This document shows, one piece after another, positions 53,300 through 63,588 of a stretch of 64,000 nucleotides of DNA (its first letter is position 1; every line of letters starts with the position of its first letter). The stretch is from Arthrobacter psychrochitiniphilus. Its GTDB lineage: Bacteria; Actinomycetota; Actinomycetes; Actinomycetales; Micrococcaceae. Under the pieces are notes generated by a model, which searched no databases, was not told the DNA's origin, and saw only the letters and a list, made by a program, of their open reading frames with translations. The position numbers were made by a program, and so were the translations under genes. Location of the stretch: the NCBI RefSeq assembly GCF_003185915.1, contig NZ_QHLZ01000001.1, positions 682,001 to 746,000 of the forward strand, written 5' to 3'.

Positions 53300-53980
53300 A
53301 TGAAAATTGATCTGCCGAACCACACAGCATCTCAACTCTGCTCCGATGATGATTCCGATCAGCATTCTTTGCGGAGTAGAAAACGTGCCGCGACCCGCCT
53401 CACCATTCGCCGCGAAGCCATTGCACTGGGACTAGCCCACGGCTATGAAAACGTCACAGTGGAGATGATCTGTGCCGCAAGTACCGTCTCCCCGCGCACC
53501 TTCTTCAACTACTTTGGCAGCAAGGAAGGCGCCTACATTAGTGCCCATAAGCCACTGCCCACGGCGCAACAACACAGGGACTTCGTGGAAGGCGCCGGGC
53601 CCAGTGTGTTCCGTGAACTCTTTGAACTCATCTGCGGCACCTTCCTCGCAGCGGAAACGGATCTGGAACTGTTCCAGGGCAGGCACCGCCTCATCTACCA
53701 AACACCCGAGCTGCTAAATAGGGAAAAGTCCCGCATCAGTGAAATGGAAGAAATCTTTGCGGGGTACGTTCTGGAGCGTTTCCAGCACGAGGGGCGCAGC
53801 ACCACGGACACCCCGGATCTCGAGGACGAGGCGCATATGGTGGTTGCCCTGGCCTCAGGGGCTCTGCGGTTTGCCTTGCAAAAATGGGTTGCTGGCAATT
53901 TCACCTCGACTAGGGAAACACTCATGCGCACCACCTCCGCACTGATCCAGCGGGTCACCACCAACGAACACTGGCCCTGA
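53300..53980 (+). CDS. TetR-family transcriptional regulator
   Basis: A 226-residue repressor. The HTH lies in residues 30-75: 'ATRLTIRREAIALGLAHGYE' then 'SPRTFFNYFGSKEGA', the classic recognition-helix end. The rest is the ligand-binding domain. ATG 53300 follows TTGGAG by six bases; the frame extends 37 codons upstream without support. It lies 140 bases before a 14-segment MFS exporter in the same direction, so control of that exporter in response to its substrate is the natural reading. Confidence 0.9.
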   Translation: MKIDLPNHTASQLCSDDDSDQHSLRSRKRAATRLTIRREAIALGLAHGYENVTVEMICAASTVSPRTFFNYFGSKEGAYISAHKPLPTAQQHRDFVEGAGPSVFRELFELICGTFLAAETDLELFQGRHRLIYQTPELLNREKSRISEMEEIFAGYVLERFQHEGRSTTDTPDLEDEAHMVVALASGALRFALQKWVAGNFTSTRETLMRTTSALIQRVTTNEHWP

Positions 53981-54120
53981 GCACTCAGGCGCCCGCCGCC
54001 TGGCCCGCCCCCCAACGCAAAGCCGGCGTGACCGGCCAAGGCGACGGCACGGCGTCGTACTACTTTTGACAATAGATACCCAAAAACTCCTGCACATCAT
54101 CCGGCCGCTAGGAATCAGCC

Positions 54121-55800
54121 ATGACTTTAACTACCAAAATTGTGAATCCACCCGCAGCATCGGATCGCCGCAGCATTCTCCTGGTTTTCGCAGGACTGAT
54201 GTTGACCATGCTGTTGGCCTCCCTTGACCAAACCATTTTCAGCACGGCGCTTCCCACCATTGTTGGCGAGCTCAATGGCGTCAACGAGATGCTGTGGGTC
54301 ATCACGATCTACATTTTGGCCTCCACCATCATGCTTCCCATTTACGGCAAACTGGGCGATCTCATGGGCCGTAAAGGCCTCTTCATTGGGGCCATCTCAG
54401 TGTTCATTCTCGGTTCGATCGTGGGCGGCCTGGCACCTGACATGACGTGGCTGATCATAGGCCGCGGTGTTCAGGGCCTCGGTGGCGGCGGTTTGATGCT
54501 GCTCTCTCAAGCCATCATTGCCGATGTTGTTCCCGCCCGTGAACGTGGCCGGTACATGGGTATCCTAGGTGGCGTGTTTGCCCTATCCTCGGTGGCCGGG
54601 CCGCTGCTGGGCGGCTGGTTCACCGACGGGATCGGCTGGCGGTGGGGCCTGTGGATGAACATCCCGCTGGGCTTGCTCGCCATTGTCTGCGCCATCTTCT
54701 TCCTGCGACTGCCGGCCCATCCAAAGGTTAAGGTCCGTGTGGATGTGGCTGGCATGGCACTTCTTGGCATCACCTCCACGCTTCTGGTACTGGTCAGTAC
54801 GTGGGGCGGCACCAAGTACAGCTGGGGTTCCCCGCAGATCATTGGTATGAGTGCAGGCACGGTACTTGCCGCCTGCCTGTTCGTCTGGGTGGAGAGTAGG
54901 GCTGAGCATCCCATCATGTCACTGCACCTCTTCAAGGACCGCAACTTTAACCTAACGACGGCGGCCGGGCTCATCACCGGAATTGCCATGTTCGGCACAC
55001 TGGCCTACATGCCCACGTTCTTGCAGATGGTCACGGGAGCCAATGCCACCCAGGCAGGCTTCCTCATGATCCCCATGATGGCTGGCTTGCTGGTCACCTC
55101 GATCCTGTCGGGGCAGATCGTCAGCCGCACCGGGCGGTACAAGTGGCTCCCTGTTGCGGGCATGTTCATTGTGGCTATTGCCTTGGTACTGCTCTCCACC
55201 ATGTCCGCCACCATGCAGGTCTGGTTGATCTGCTGCTACCTGGCCCTTATGGGAATTGGACTGGGCACCTCAATGCAGATTCTGGTGTTGATTGTGCAAA
55301 ACCAGTTCCCCAACTCGCAGGTTGGCATGGCCACCGCATCCAACAACTACTTCCGCCAGATCGGCGCTTCGCTGGGTTCTGCCGTGGTGGGGAGCCTCTT
55401 TGCTCACAGGCTGGCAACACTGCTGACAGAGCGTATCCCGGCTGGCGCGTCCGGCGGCAGCGGTAGCACCGGCATCAACTCTCTGACACCGGCTAAAGTA
55501 CGGGCGCTGCCTGAGCAATTGCGCACCGTGGTGATCGGCTCCTACAGTGACGCGCTGACACCCATCTTTGTTTACATGGTGCCGCTACTTGTGCTGGCCG
55601 GAATCCTGTTAATGTTCGTCAAGGAAATTCCGCTGGCCACCTCCATCCACCATGGCGGACCCGCCGAGGATGCCCAAGGCAGGGATGGGGTGGGTGCACA
55701 CGGCGCCGACGCTGAAGGTGCCGACGCGGAAGGTGCCGGTCCGGACGCTCTAGACATGCCGGATCAGGAGCTCACTGTTCATCGCATACTCCCGGCATAG
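54121..55800 (+). CDS. MFS multidrug exporter, DHA2 family (14 TM)
   Basis: A 559-residue drug:H+ antiporter of the EmrB/QacA group. 'MLLASLDQTIFSTALPTIVG' near residues 30-50 is the family motif D1, 'GKLGDLMGRKGLF' is motif A, and 'GGVFALSSVAGPLLGGWFTD' is the antiporter motif C. The C-terminal 55 residues are hydrophilic with 'GADAEGADAEGAG' repeats, encoded by an imperfect 15-bp repeat near 55700-55740. AGGAA precedes the ATG. Likely repressed by the upstream TetR protein. Confidence 0.92.
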   Translation: MTLTTKIVNPPAASDRRSILLVFAGLMLTMLLASLDQTIFSTALPTIVGELNGVNEMLWVITIYILASTIMLPIYGKLGDLMGRKGLFIGAISVFILGSIVGGLAPDMTWLIIGRGVQGLGGGGLMLLSQAIIADVVPARERGRYMGILGGVFALSSVAGPLLGGWFTDGIGWRWGLWMNIPLGLLAIVCAIFFLRLPAHPKVKVRVDVAGMALLGITSTLLVLVSTWGGTKYSWGSPQIIGMSAGTVLAACLFVWVESRAEHPIMSLHLFKDRNFNLTTAAGLITGIAMFGTLAYMPTFLQMVTGANATQAGFLMIPMMAGLLVTSILSGQIVSRTGRYKWLPVAGMFIVAIALVLLSTMSATMQVWLICCYLALMGIGLGTSMQILVLIVQNQFPNSQVGMATASNNYFRQIGASLGSAVVGSLFAHRLATLLTERIPAGASGGSGSTGINSLTPAKVRALPEQLRTVVIGSYSDALTPIFVYMVPLLVLAGILLMFVKEIPLATSIHHGGPAEDAQGRDGVGAHGADAEGADAEGAGPDALDMPDQELTVHRILPA

Positions 55801-55893
55801 ACGCGCGGAATACTTCCCAGGTAGCCGAATGCTCACAGCGCTCGAATATTCGGGGACCGCGGGTACTCCCCGGATAGACGAGGGATTAAATGC

Positions 55894-55921
55894 CAAAGCC
55901 CCGTCGAATGACGGGGCTTTG
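55894..55921. terminator. Bidirectional terminator
   Basis: Arms CAAAGCCCCGTC and GACGGGGCTTTG (55894-55905, 55910-55921) around GAAT, between the convergent MFS exporter and NlpC/P60 genes. The A/T-rich ends of the stem give short T stretches on both strands. Confidence 0.85.
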
Positions 55922-55941
55922 AGCACGAAAGCTGGTACTAC

Positions 55942-56739
55942 TTAGTGACCCACTGCAATGAAGACCGGTGCCGAGGCTCCCGGTATGCTGGCTCCGGCGA
56001 TCTGGGTGTTTCCCATGTAACCGCCGTGAACTGCCTGGCCGTTGCCAATGTAAACAGCAATGTGGGCCAGGCCCACGCCACCATCTGCATAGTAAATCAA
56101 GTCGCCGGGCTGGGCTTCGCCCTGGGATACTAGACGGCCCTTGTTCAGGTAGTCACCAGGCCAGCCTACCCAGGAAATCCCTGCAGCAGACAGAGCGTTG
56201 CGGACCAGCGCGGTGCAGTCCTGAACCACACCAAGCTGAGCCAAGGCAGCGCTGGCAATGATTGAGCCGACTCCGCTATTGGCTACTACCTTGGGAGCTT
56301 CCGGCTCAGGGCTAGCAACGGTAAGCGTCGGAGCTGTTGCTGCTGTTGCTGCTTCTGCTACTGCAGGCGCTGCTACCGCTTCAACTTCGCTGGACTGGGC
56401 CTCTACAACTGCCGGCTCTTCAACTACTACAGGAGCCGGGGTGGAGGTGATGGCGGGGGTGGCGAAGGAAATCTTCACCGTGGATGCTGCCGTGATCGCG
56501 GAAGCAAGTTCCGTGTTCAGGTTCAGCGTGGTAGCACCGTCGGAAGCGCGCTCCACGGTGGGAGTTGCAGCGTTTGCGGCGATACCTGAAGTCAGTACCA
56601 ATCCTGACGCTGCTGCGATTACAGCGGCCTGACGACCAACCCCACCGACATTGAAACTGACGGCTTTCGTGAGGGTGGAGATCGGACTGGTCTTAACAAC
56701 CTCGGCGCGGTGGCGCCCGAGGGCAGTGTTTGAAGCCAA
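55942..56739 (-). CDS. Secreted NlpC/P60 peptidoglycan endopeptidase
   Basis: About 265 residues. An N-terminal tail and hydrophobic segment ('AAVIAAASGLVLTSGIAANA') form the signal; an Ala/Val/Glu/Pro spacer follows; the C-terminal 110 residues are the NlpC/P60 domain with Cys in 'QDCTALVRNAL' and His in 'GLAHIAVYIGNG'. These enzymes cut peptide stems of peptidoglycan. The start is taken as TTG 56739, with GAGAGGA six bases upstream; the open frame to 56796 runs into the c-di-AMP riboswitch. Expression is therefore expected to fall when c-di-AMP is high. Confidence 0.88.
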   Translation of the reverse strand: MASNTALGRHRAEVVKTSPISTLTKAVSFNVGGVGRQAAVIAAASGLVLTSGIAANAATPTVERASDGATTLNLNTELASAITAASTVKISFATPAITSTPAPVVVEEPAVVEAQSSEVEAVAAPAVAEAATAATAPTLTVASPEPEAPKVVANSGVGSIIASAALAQLGVVQDCTALVRNALSAAGISWVGWPGDYLNKGRLVSQGEAQPGDLIYYADGGVGLAHIAVYIGNGQAVHGGYMGNTQIAGASIPGASAPVFIAVGH

Positions 56740-56756
56740 GAAGGATTCCTCTCCCA

Positions 56757-56935
56757 AAGCCTGCGAGGTAAGCTGTCGGATTCGGATGGGAGTCACCCGG
56801 CCGCTCCACGTTGGCGCACCTAAGGAATTTCTTCCTATTCAGTGTTTGAACGCTTCGCGGCTTCACCCCTAGGGTTTCGCAAAAATAACGCGAATCCCGA
56901 TTATTGGTTCCCCCGCCCCTGCCAGACGATTGATA
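56757..56935 (-). promoter_or_regulatory. c-di-AMP (ydaO/yuaA) riboswitch upstream of the NlpC/P60 gene
   Basis: On the minus strand the conserved blocks appear in order: GGGCGGGGGAACCAA (56906-56920), GGGGTGAAGCC (about 56860-56872), and near the 3' end CCGAATCCGACAGC followed by TTACCTCGCAGGC (56759-56786). These are the hallmark elements of the ydaO class, which turns genes off on binding c-di-AMP and often precedes cell-wall hydrolases in actinobacteria. The ribosome-binding site of the gene follows directly. Confidence 0.88.
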
Positions 56936-57095
56936 CGAACGGACCATGAGTAGTGGCAGAGCTAGGCAATCAACTCATGGACGCCGACTTGATTCAAAGT
57001 TGGCGCGATTACGACGGTACAACAGATTTTTCCCAATGTCACGTTCAGGTCACGGTCCTGTGACTAAGTCGTAACTAAAAGGGCCTGTGGAGGAG

Positions 57096-57905
57096 TTAGA
57101 GCCAACCCATGGGATCGACAACTTCATCGTCAATAATGACTTCAAAGTGGAGGTGGCAACCTGTGGAGGCGCCCGTTGTTCCGCTGAGGCCTACCTGGTC
57201 TCCGCGCTCAAGCTTCTGCCCCACCTTGACGCCGAGGCTGCTCATGTGGTTGTAGGAAGTGGACAGACCGTTACCGTGGTTCACAACCACCCTGTTGCCG
57301 CCGCCGTAATTGTGCCAGCCAGCGAACGTCACTACGCCGCCTGCGGCAACGAAAACGTCGGAGGAGCACGGGGCGGCAAAGTCCTGACCAGTGTGCTGTT
57401 CACCGATTTGGCCGGTGATGGGGCTGATGCGGTTTCCGAAGGGTGAGGTGGTCTCAATGTGCTTCAGGGGCGCTGAAAGGGTTCCCTTGGCCGCCTGAGG
57501 GGCCACGTTGGAGGCGTTGACCTTCAGCGTTTCCTTCAGTTGACCATCGGGATTCAGGGCGCTGGCAATGTCCGGAGTAGCAAAAGTAATGGGGATCTGA
57601 GCGCCGGCTGTGACTGGACTCTCCAGTGAAACCGCGGCTGCAGCATCCATGGGGAATTCATCCGCACCTTGGGCTGAGGGAAGCGTGACAGCCAGGACCA
57701 GGCCTGTGGCTGCCATGGCAACACCCATTTTCTGGCCGGCGCCGCTGGAGGCTCCGGCACGCAGCAGCTGGGCTACTGAAATTCCTGAAGGGGCAGCTGC
57801 CCGCTCTGCGGCAATCAGTTCACGTCGGCTCCCGGGCACTGACATGAGCTCATGAGTTGCCTGCGATGACGCGCGACGGCGTCCCCGCTGTTTAACCTCT
57901 GACAC
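57096..57905 (-). CDS. Secreted M23 family metallopeptidase
   Basis: A 269-residue LytM-type endopeptidase. Hydrophobic signal segment at about 70-88 ('VAMAATGLVLAVTLPSAQGA') after a long basic N-terminus; catalytic domain in the last 120 residues with zinc ligands in 'GEQHTGQDFAAP' and 'GCHLHFEV', plus 'YNHMSSLGVKVGQ'. It cleaves cross-bridges of peptidoglycan or activates other hydrolases. GTG 57905 is chosen because GAGAGG stands six bases upstream. It has its own ydaO riboswitch, like the neighbouring NlpC/P60 gene. Confidence 0.9.
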   Translation of the reverse strand: MSEVKQRGRRRASSQATHELMSVPGSRRELIAAERAAAPSGISVAQLLRAGASSGAGQKMGVAMAATGLVLAVTLPSAQGADEFPMDAAAAVSLESPVTAGAQIPITFATPDIASALNPDGQLKETLKVNASNVAPQAAKGTLSAPLKHIETTSPFGNRISPITGQIGEQHTGQDFAAPCSSDVFVAAGGVVTFAGWHNYGGGNRVVVNHGNGLSTSYNHMSSLGVKVGQKLERGDQVGLSGTTGASTGCHLHFEVIIDDEVVDPMGWL

Positions 57906-57924
57906 TAAAAACCTCTCTACATAA

Positions 57925-58135
57925 AGCACCTGCGAAGTTAGCTGTCGGATTCGGATCAGAGAGTGTAACTTTCGATCCGGCCTACGCCCTTAGGCACACG
58001 CATAGCCATGGCGCAGTCCAACAGGATGCTGCGTCAGGGTTGTTGCGGGTATTGCATTCGAGTGTGGACTTCACCCCAAGACGGCCTATTGGGCCGTCAA
58101 AAGTGGTTCCCCCGCCCTTGCCTAAATGATTACTG
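57925..58135 (-). promoter_or_regulatory. c-di-AMP (ydaO/yuaA) riboswitch upstream of the M23 gene
   Basis: Minus-strand blocks: GGGCGGGGGAACCA (58104-58117), GGGGTGAAGTCC (about 58066-58077), and CCGAATCCGACAGC with TAACTTCGCAGG (57930-57955). A long peripheral hairpin loop fills the middle, making this copy about 30 bases longer than the one at 56757. GAGAGG of the M23 gene follows about ten bases after the conserved 3' end. Confidence 0.88.
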
Positions 58136-58274
58136 GCCGGGCTGCGAAGGCAAGGTTCGGTGTCGCAGAACGGTAACGCTTTGATTACGGCGTCAGATAA
58201 ATACTATACGGCACAAGCGGTAAACGTAACAATTCCGTTACCTGTTCTATTGAAAATGCCGTGTCAAAAATCTC

Positions 58275-58970
58275 TTAACCCATGGAGACGAACACGTGGG
58301 ATGCCACTTCTGGCGGCAATTCCAAGGCGCCTTCAATGCCGGGAACCCGTACGGAGATGTACTCGCCCACCTGGGCTAGGGAGATACGGGCCCCTGGGCG
58401 CAGCCCACCCTCATCCAATTGGAGCAGGAGCTCGGGCTCCACCTGTATCCTTTCGGACAGCCGGTGGATGATCACTTCCTGTTCGGGAGCATAGGCGGCC
58501 ATGGCAGCAACGAGTGTGACCAATCCGGCAGCAAATAAGGGCGCCACTTCGCCACCTAGCTCTTCCAACCCCGGAATGGGGTTTCCGTACGGCGATTCCT
58601 TGGGGTGGCCTAGCAAGTCGAACAAGCGCTGCTCAACTCTTTCGCTCATGACGTGTTCCCAACGGCAGGCTTCTTCGTGCACATAAGCCCAGTCCAGACC
58701 AATAACATCCGCGAGAAGCCGCTCCGCCAGACGGTGTTTGCGCATGACACGGGTTGCCTTCTCACGGCCGGCTGTGGTCAGTTCCAGATGCCTGTCACCG
58801 GAGACGATCACTAAGCCATCGCGTTCCATCCGCCCAATGGTCTGGGAGACTGTGGGCCCAGAATGGTGAAGGCGTTCGGCGATGCGGGCCCGTAGAGCCA
58901 CAATGCTCTCTTCTTCCAATTCCAGGATGGTCCGCAAATACATTTCAGTCGTGTCAATCAGATCGGCCAC
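58275..58970 (-). CDS. DtxR/IdeR-family metal-dependent regulator
   Basis: A 231-residue repressor. The N-terminal winged helix ('TTEMYLRTILELEEE', 'GPTVSQTIGRMERDGLV') is followed by the metal-binding dimerisation domain with 'HRLAERLLADVIGLDW', 'EEACRWEHVMSE' and 'HPKESPYGNPIPG', the Cys/His/Glu ligands of DtxR/IdeR, then an SH3-like domain. It senses ferrous iron (or manganese in MntR-like members). The full-length three-domain form favours an iron role. Divergent from serC. The ferritin-VIT gene at 23.6 kb would be a natural target but no box was identified. Confidence 0.9.
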   Translation of the reverse strand: MADLIDTTEMYLRTILELEEESIVALRARIAERLHHSGPTVSQTIGRMERDGLVIVSGDRHLELTTAGREKATRVMRKHRLAERLLADVIGLDWAYVHEEACRWEHVMSERVEQRLFDLLGHPKESPYGNPIPGLEELGGEVAPLFAAGLVTLVAAMAAYAPEQEVIIHRLSERIQVEPELLLQLDEGGLRPGARISLAQVGEYISVRVPGIEGALELPPEVASHVFVSMG

Positions 58971-59185
58971 GGCAGCATCCTCCTGTTTTGGGCAAGAATA
59001 TTGAGCAAAGTCTTTTCATCTCTACGTTAGCCTGAATACCATACCTGTTGGTAACCAGTCCATCCCTGGCAGCCGTTCTCCGTTGAACAATATTTTTCGT
59101 TTCCCACTCATTTTTCCGCTCAGCGAACTTCTACGGCAGAATTGGCAAGAGTCCTTGATCAACCAAGGAAACTTCCATCGCTTAA

Positions 59186-60328
<1,143 letters not shown>

Positions 60329-60373
60329 TAGCAATTAGCCAGCAGCCCACGAAGGCACAGCAGGCAAAGTAAA

Positions 60374-60418
60374 CACAGTAAAGGCCCCCTCCGGAGAACG
60401 GTGGGGGCCTTTACTGTG
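60374..60418. terminator. Bidirectional terminator after serC
   Basis: Perfect 16-bp arms (60374-60389 and 60403-60418) with a 13-base loop separate serC from the convergent DUF3027 gene. No long T run. Confidence 0.8.
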
Positions 60419-60457
60419 CCTACTGTGTACTAACTGCTTTTGCTAGGCGGTAGGGAA

Positions 60458-60976
60458 TTAGTCTTCTGTGTCTTCTGAGGCGCCGTCTTCTGAGCCGCCG
60501 TGCTCCGAGTGAGTATCGCTACCGTGCTCAGCGTGCCCGTGCCCCGCCGGCCCATGGGCAGCAGCCAGAGCGGCAGCCGCTTCTTCTTCCTCTTGCCGAT
60601 CCTCCGGGCGAACCCGATCAGACCAAGGCACCCACGGCGGTGCCAATACAGAGCTCTCTGTAGGCAACATGCCCACTTCATTGACAGTGGAGTACTTGCC
60701 ACGCGCAATCCGGCTCAAGGAAGCGAACCACACCCACCCGGCATAGCCCGGCTGAAGAGATTCGAACAAGTGGCTCACGCAGCGAACACCTTCACTGCGG
60801 GCACCCAGATGCTTGCCAATGAACGCACCATCGGCAATGGTCAACACCGCGTCGCGCGCAGTATCGACGTCGGCCGCAAGGAAAGCGTCCGGCTTTCCCA
60901 CCCGCCACGCCGGAACACCGGGCAGCGGTGCAGGAATGGCGGTTGTAGTGCTGGGAATTTCGGTCATGGTGGGCAC
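60458..60976 (-). CDS. DUF3027 family protein
   Basis: A 172-residue protein. 'PDAFLAADVDTARDAVLTIA', 'IGKHLGARSEGVRCVSHLFE', 'GYAGWVWFASLSR' and 'LAPPWVPWSDRVRPED' are the conserved DUF3027 blocks. It is shorter than many actinobacterial members, with a Glu/His/Ala-rich tail from about residue 125. Function unknown. It follows the cold-shock gene with two bases between stop and GTG start, an arrangement conserved in actinobacteria that suggests a linked role. Confidence 0.85.
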   Translation of the reverse strand: MPTMTEIPSTTTAIPAPLPGVPAWRVGKPDAFLAADVDTARDAVLTIADGAFIGKHLGARSEGVRCVSHLFESLQPGYAGWVWFASLSRIARGKYSTVNEVGMLPTESSVLAPPWVPWSDRVRPEDRQEEEEAAAALAAAHGPAGHGHAEHGSDTHSEHGGSEDGASEDTED

Positions 60977-60978
60977 CG

Positions 60979-61359
60979 TTACGCGTCGAAGTTGTCGGCA
61001 ACCTTGCGCAGCGCAGCAGCAATCTTGCTTGCGTCGCCGTCAGGATATTTGCCGTTGGTCAGTGAACCAACCGAGTGTTCAAGCAGGGAAAGCAGGTCCT
61101 GGACAATGGGTGCAAGATCCCGGGCGGGCATCCGCTTGGCCTTCGCCACGGAGGCGCTGCGGTCTAGAACCTTCGCGGCCATGGCCTGAGCGCCCTTGCG
61201 CCCATCCGCCACACCAAATTCCAGCCGCATGCCGGGCTTGATGTCACCGGCATCGGCGGGCAGGGCGTTCGCGCGCAAAAACACCTCGCGGCCGTCGTCG
61301 GCGGCAATGATGCCAAAGCCTTTTTCGTTGTCGTACCACTTCACTTTGCCGATAGGCAC
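60979..61359 (-). CDS. Cold-shock-domain protein with C-terminal extension
   Basis: A 126-residue protein. Residues 1-65 are a cold-shock OB fold: 'GKVKWYDNEKGFGIIAADDG' carries RNP1 and 'EVFLRANAL' a variant RNP2. Unlike the 67-residue CspA type, it has a helical C-terminal extension of 60 residues ('PARDLAPIVQDLLSLLEHS', 'KIAAALRKVADNF'), as in the Micrococcaceae/Streptomyces proteins paired with DUF3027. It probably binds single-stranded RNA or DNA. Confidence 0.92.
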   Translation of the reverse strand: MPIGKVKWYDNEKGFGIIAADDGREVFLRANALPADAGDIKPGMRLEFGVADGRKGAQAMAAKVLDRSASVAKAKRMPARDLAPIVQDLLSLLEHSVGSLTNGKYPDGDASKIAAALRKVADNFDA

Positions 61360-61552
61360 TTGCTTTACCCCTTAAAAGTTGAAATTCGTGAAACGCATTC
61401 CGCGCCTGCGCGGTTGCTCTACGCCGTTCCCGGTCCCGGGAATCTGGCGGGCGGTGCCTGCAATGGCGGGTTGTGCAGCTCTACTGAGTACTAGGTTACC
61501 GCCTTGATGAAACCCGTGTGGCTTTGTGCCACACCTGTCCGCTGTTAGCGTT

Positions 61553-61798
61553 ATGACTATGAGCCCCCATTTTTCTGCCCCGCAACGGTTGAACCGCGGC
61601 TGGGCGATCTTCAATTACACGGCCATGGCGCTGGCTGTCATCGCCCTGATCGCCCTCATTGTGGTTCTTATCAGCAAGTGGGCCGGCGGCCTCCCCTGGC
61701 CCGGATTCAACTGGATTGCCATGCTCGCCCTTCCCGCAGCCTTCCTGATGATGGGCACCAGCGTCCTGTACGCAGTGGCCGCCCGCCGCCGCTCCTAA
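61553..61798 (+). CDS. Small two-helix membrane protein
   Basis: An 81-residue protein with two hydrophobic helices (about 20-40 and 54-74) and a basic end 'ARRRS', both termini likely cytoplasmic. No family function known. The ribosome-binding site is poor and the ATG at 61553 or 61559 cannot be separated. It lies 20 bases before the helicase-associated gene in the same direction. Confidence 0.65.
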   Translation: MTMSPHFSAPQRLNRGWAIFNYTAMALAVIALIALIVVLISKWAGGLPWPGFNWIAMLALPAAFLMMGTSVLYAVAARRRS

Positions 61799-61818
61799 CC
61801 CGCCTGACTCGCTGCTCT

Positions 61819-63588
61819 ATGGGCACCTTGGCGGCGTTTGCGGCGGATCTTGCCAACCGCCCGGAGCCGGCCCTGCGCAAACTTCTGCTGCTGCGCCCCG
61901 ATGCCTTGAACCCGCCGGTGCCCACATTCGTGGCCTTGGCTGCCCGGCTTTCCACCGCCTCCTGCATTTCCCGCGCCCTGGATGCACTCAACGCCCCGGC
62001 CCTGCAACACCTTGGAACCGGCCCGTGGAATGCTCAGACTTCCCCCAACTCTTCCCTTATGCCGGAGCTCTATGCCCGCGGCCTACTGCTCCTTCAAACG
62101 GATAACCAGACGGACGACGCCGGGACCGGGCACTACATGCATGCCCCCTATGTGCTTCCCCTGGCCCTTGTTCCCAACCCGCAGATGCCCTCCTCAACTC
62201 TTCCGCCCGAACCTGTGGTGCGTGCGGTCACCGAGGCTGTGTGCAAGAACGCGGCGGGAAGTGCCGCAGATGCCTTGTTACGATCCGTCGATACGCTCGC
62301 GGACCTCGCTGCGCACACACCATTGCAGGCGCTTCGCAGTGGCCAGTTCGCGGCACGTACAGTGCGCCTCGTGGCCCAAAACTTGGAAACGGATGAACTA
62401 CACACCCATTTTCTTCTGGACCTGTGCGCCACGGCAGGGCTGTTGACGTTCCAGACTTCCACCCGGGACTGGCGGTGGGCAGCCCCTTGGTGGAGCGAGC
62501 TGGAACGGCAGGAGCAATGGGTGGGCTTGATCCGCTCCTGGCTTAGCTCCCCCGCAACAGCTGGCGAGCCAGCACTAACTAGCAGGGCGAGGCTGCTGTC
62601 AGTGGTGGCTGGCAGACCGGCTTGGGCCCCGGTCGCCGTCACCAGCTCTGCCACCACCTCTGTCTCGCCCTCCGGGATCACCTCAGCCGGGGCCCTGAGC
62701 CTGAATTCAGTCGTGGAATCTTATTTGTGGAATCACCCGCGTACAGCAACGGCGGAGGTGGCAGCACTTCCGGAATTACTCACCCACTTGGAATGGCTGG
62801 GTCTGACGGGCGCCGGGGCCTGCAGTTGCGCCGGGGACGCCGCCGCCCGGAACGATTGGTTACAGGCTGCGAGCGCTGTGGCGCAGCTCTTGCCTGCGGC
62901 GATTGATCGCTTTGTCATTCAAGGCGATCTCACGGCCATCGCCCCGGGCCCCCTCCTTCCCCACATCGCGGCACAACTGAGGTGCGTGAGCGTTGTGGAG
63001 GGGCGGGGTCCGGCCGGAATCTTCCGTTTCAGCGAATTGTCCCTGACCGCTGCCATGGGAGCTGGCATGTCCGCCGAAACCATCCTAAATTTTCTCAAAC
63101 GGTATTCAAGCACAACTGTGCCACCATCATTGGAATTTCTTATTGCGGAAGCGGCCCGGGCGCAAAGAACGCTGGCGCCAACTCCCACACAATGCCTTTT
63201 TGCACCCCAGCAACCGGCACCCCCGCACTGGGTGGGGGACGCGCCATGGCCAGGCTCCGGCGTCGTACTTCTCGAAGAAGTGGAAGCACAGCTGGCACTC
63301 TTACGGGCGGCAGGGAAAAATACGGCCGGGAAAAATGAGGCAGGGCAGGGTGAGGTAGGGCCCGCCCTGGTGCTGGAGGGGGTGCGCCGAGCTGTTGCCT
63401 GCGGATTGAAGATACGGGTTCATGCGGTCAATAATGTAGGCGTAACTGAACACGTGACGGCGGTGCCAGTCTCATTTTCGGGTGGGCTGCTGCTCACCCG
63501 CCTGGCTGACACCGGCGCGCCCCGGCGTTTTAGTATTCACCGAATTCAGAGTGTGGACGTGCTGGAAGGAGAGGAGCTCCGTGGCTGA
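61819..63588 (+). CDS. Helicase-associated domain protein (XPB partner)
   Basis: A 589-residue protein of the actinobacterial family adjacent to XPB. The N-terminus 'TLAAFAADLANRPEPALRKL' followed by 'LLLRPDALNPPVPTFVALAA' is the family start, and the C-terminal part from about residue 390 ('FVIQGDLTAIAPGPLLPHIA') is the helicase-associated C3-type domain ending in a WYL-like strand segment ('IHRIQSVDVLEGEEL'). There are no Walker motifs, so it is not a helicase itself. ATG 61819 fits the family start; no ribosome-binding site is evident. It overlaps the XPB gene by eight bases. Confidence 0.85.
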   Translation: MGTLAAFAADLANRPEPALRKLLLLRPDALNPPVPTFVALAARLSTASCISRALDALNAPALQHLGTGPWNAQTSPNSSLMPELYARGLLLLQTDNQTDDAGTGHYMHAPYVLPLALVPNPQMPSSTLPPEPVVRAVTEAVCKNAAGSAADALLRSVDTLADLAAHTPLQALRSGQFAARTVRLVAQNLETDELHTHFLLDLCATAGLLTFQTSTRDWRWAAPWWSELERQEQWVGLIRSWLSSPATAGEPALTSRARLLSVVAGRPAWAPVAVTSSATTSVSPSGITSAGALSLNSVVESYLWNHPRTATAEVAALPELLTHLEWLGLTGAGACSCAGDAAARNDWLQAASAVAQLLPAAIDRFVIQGDLTAIAPGPLLPHIAAQLRCVSVVEGRGPAGIFRFSELSLTAAMGAGMSAETILNFLKRYSSTTVPPSLEFLIAEAARAQRTLAPTPTQCLFAPQQPAPPHWVGDAPWPGSGVVLLEEVEAQLALLRAAGKNTAGKNEAGQGEVGPALVLEGVRRAVACGLKIRVHAVNNVGVTEHVTAVPVSFSGGLLLTRLADTGAPRRFSIHRIQSVDVLEGEELRG

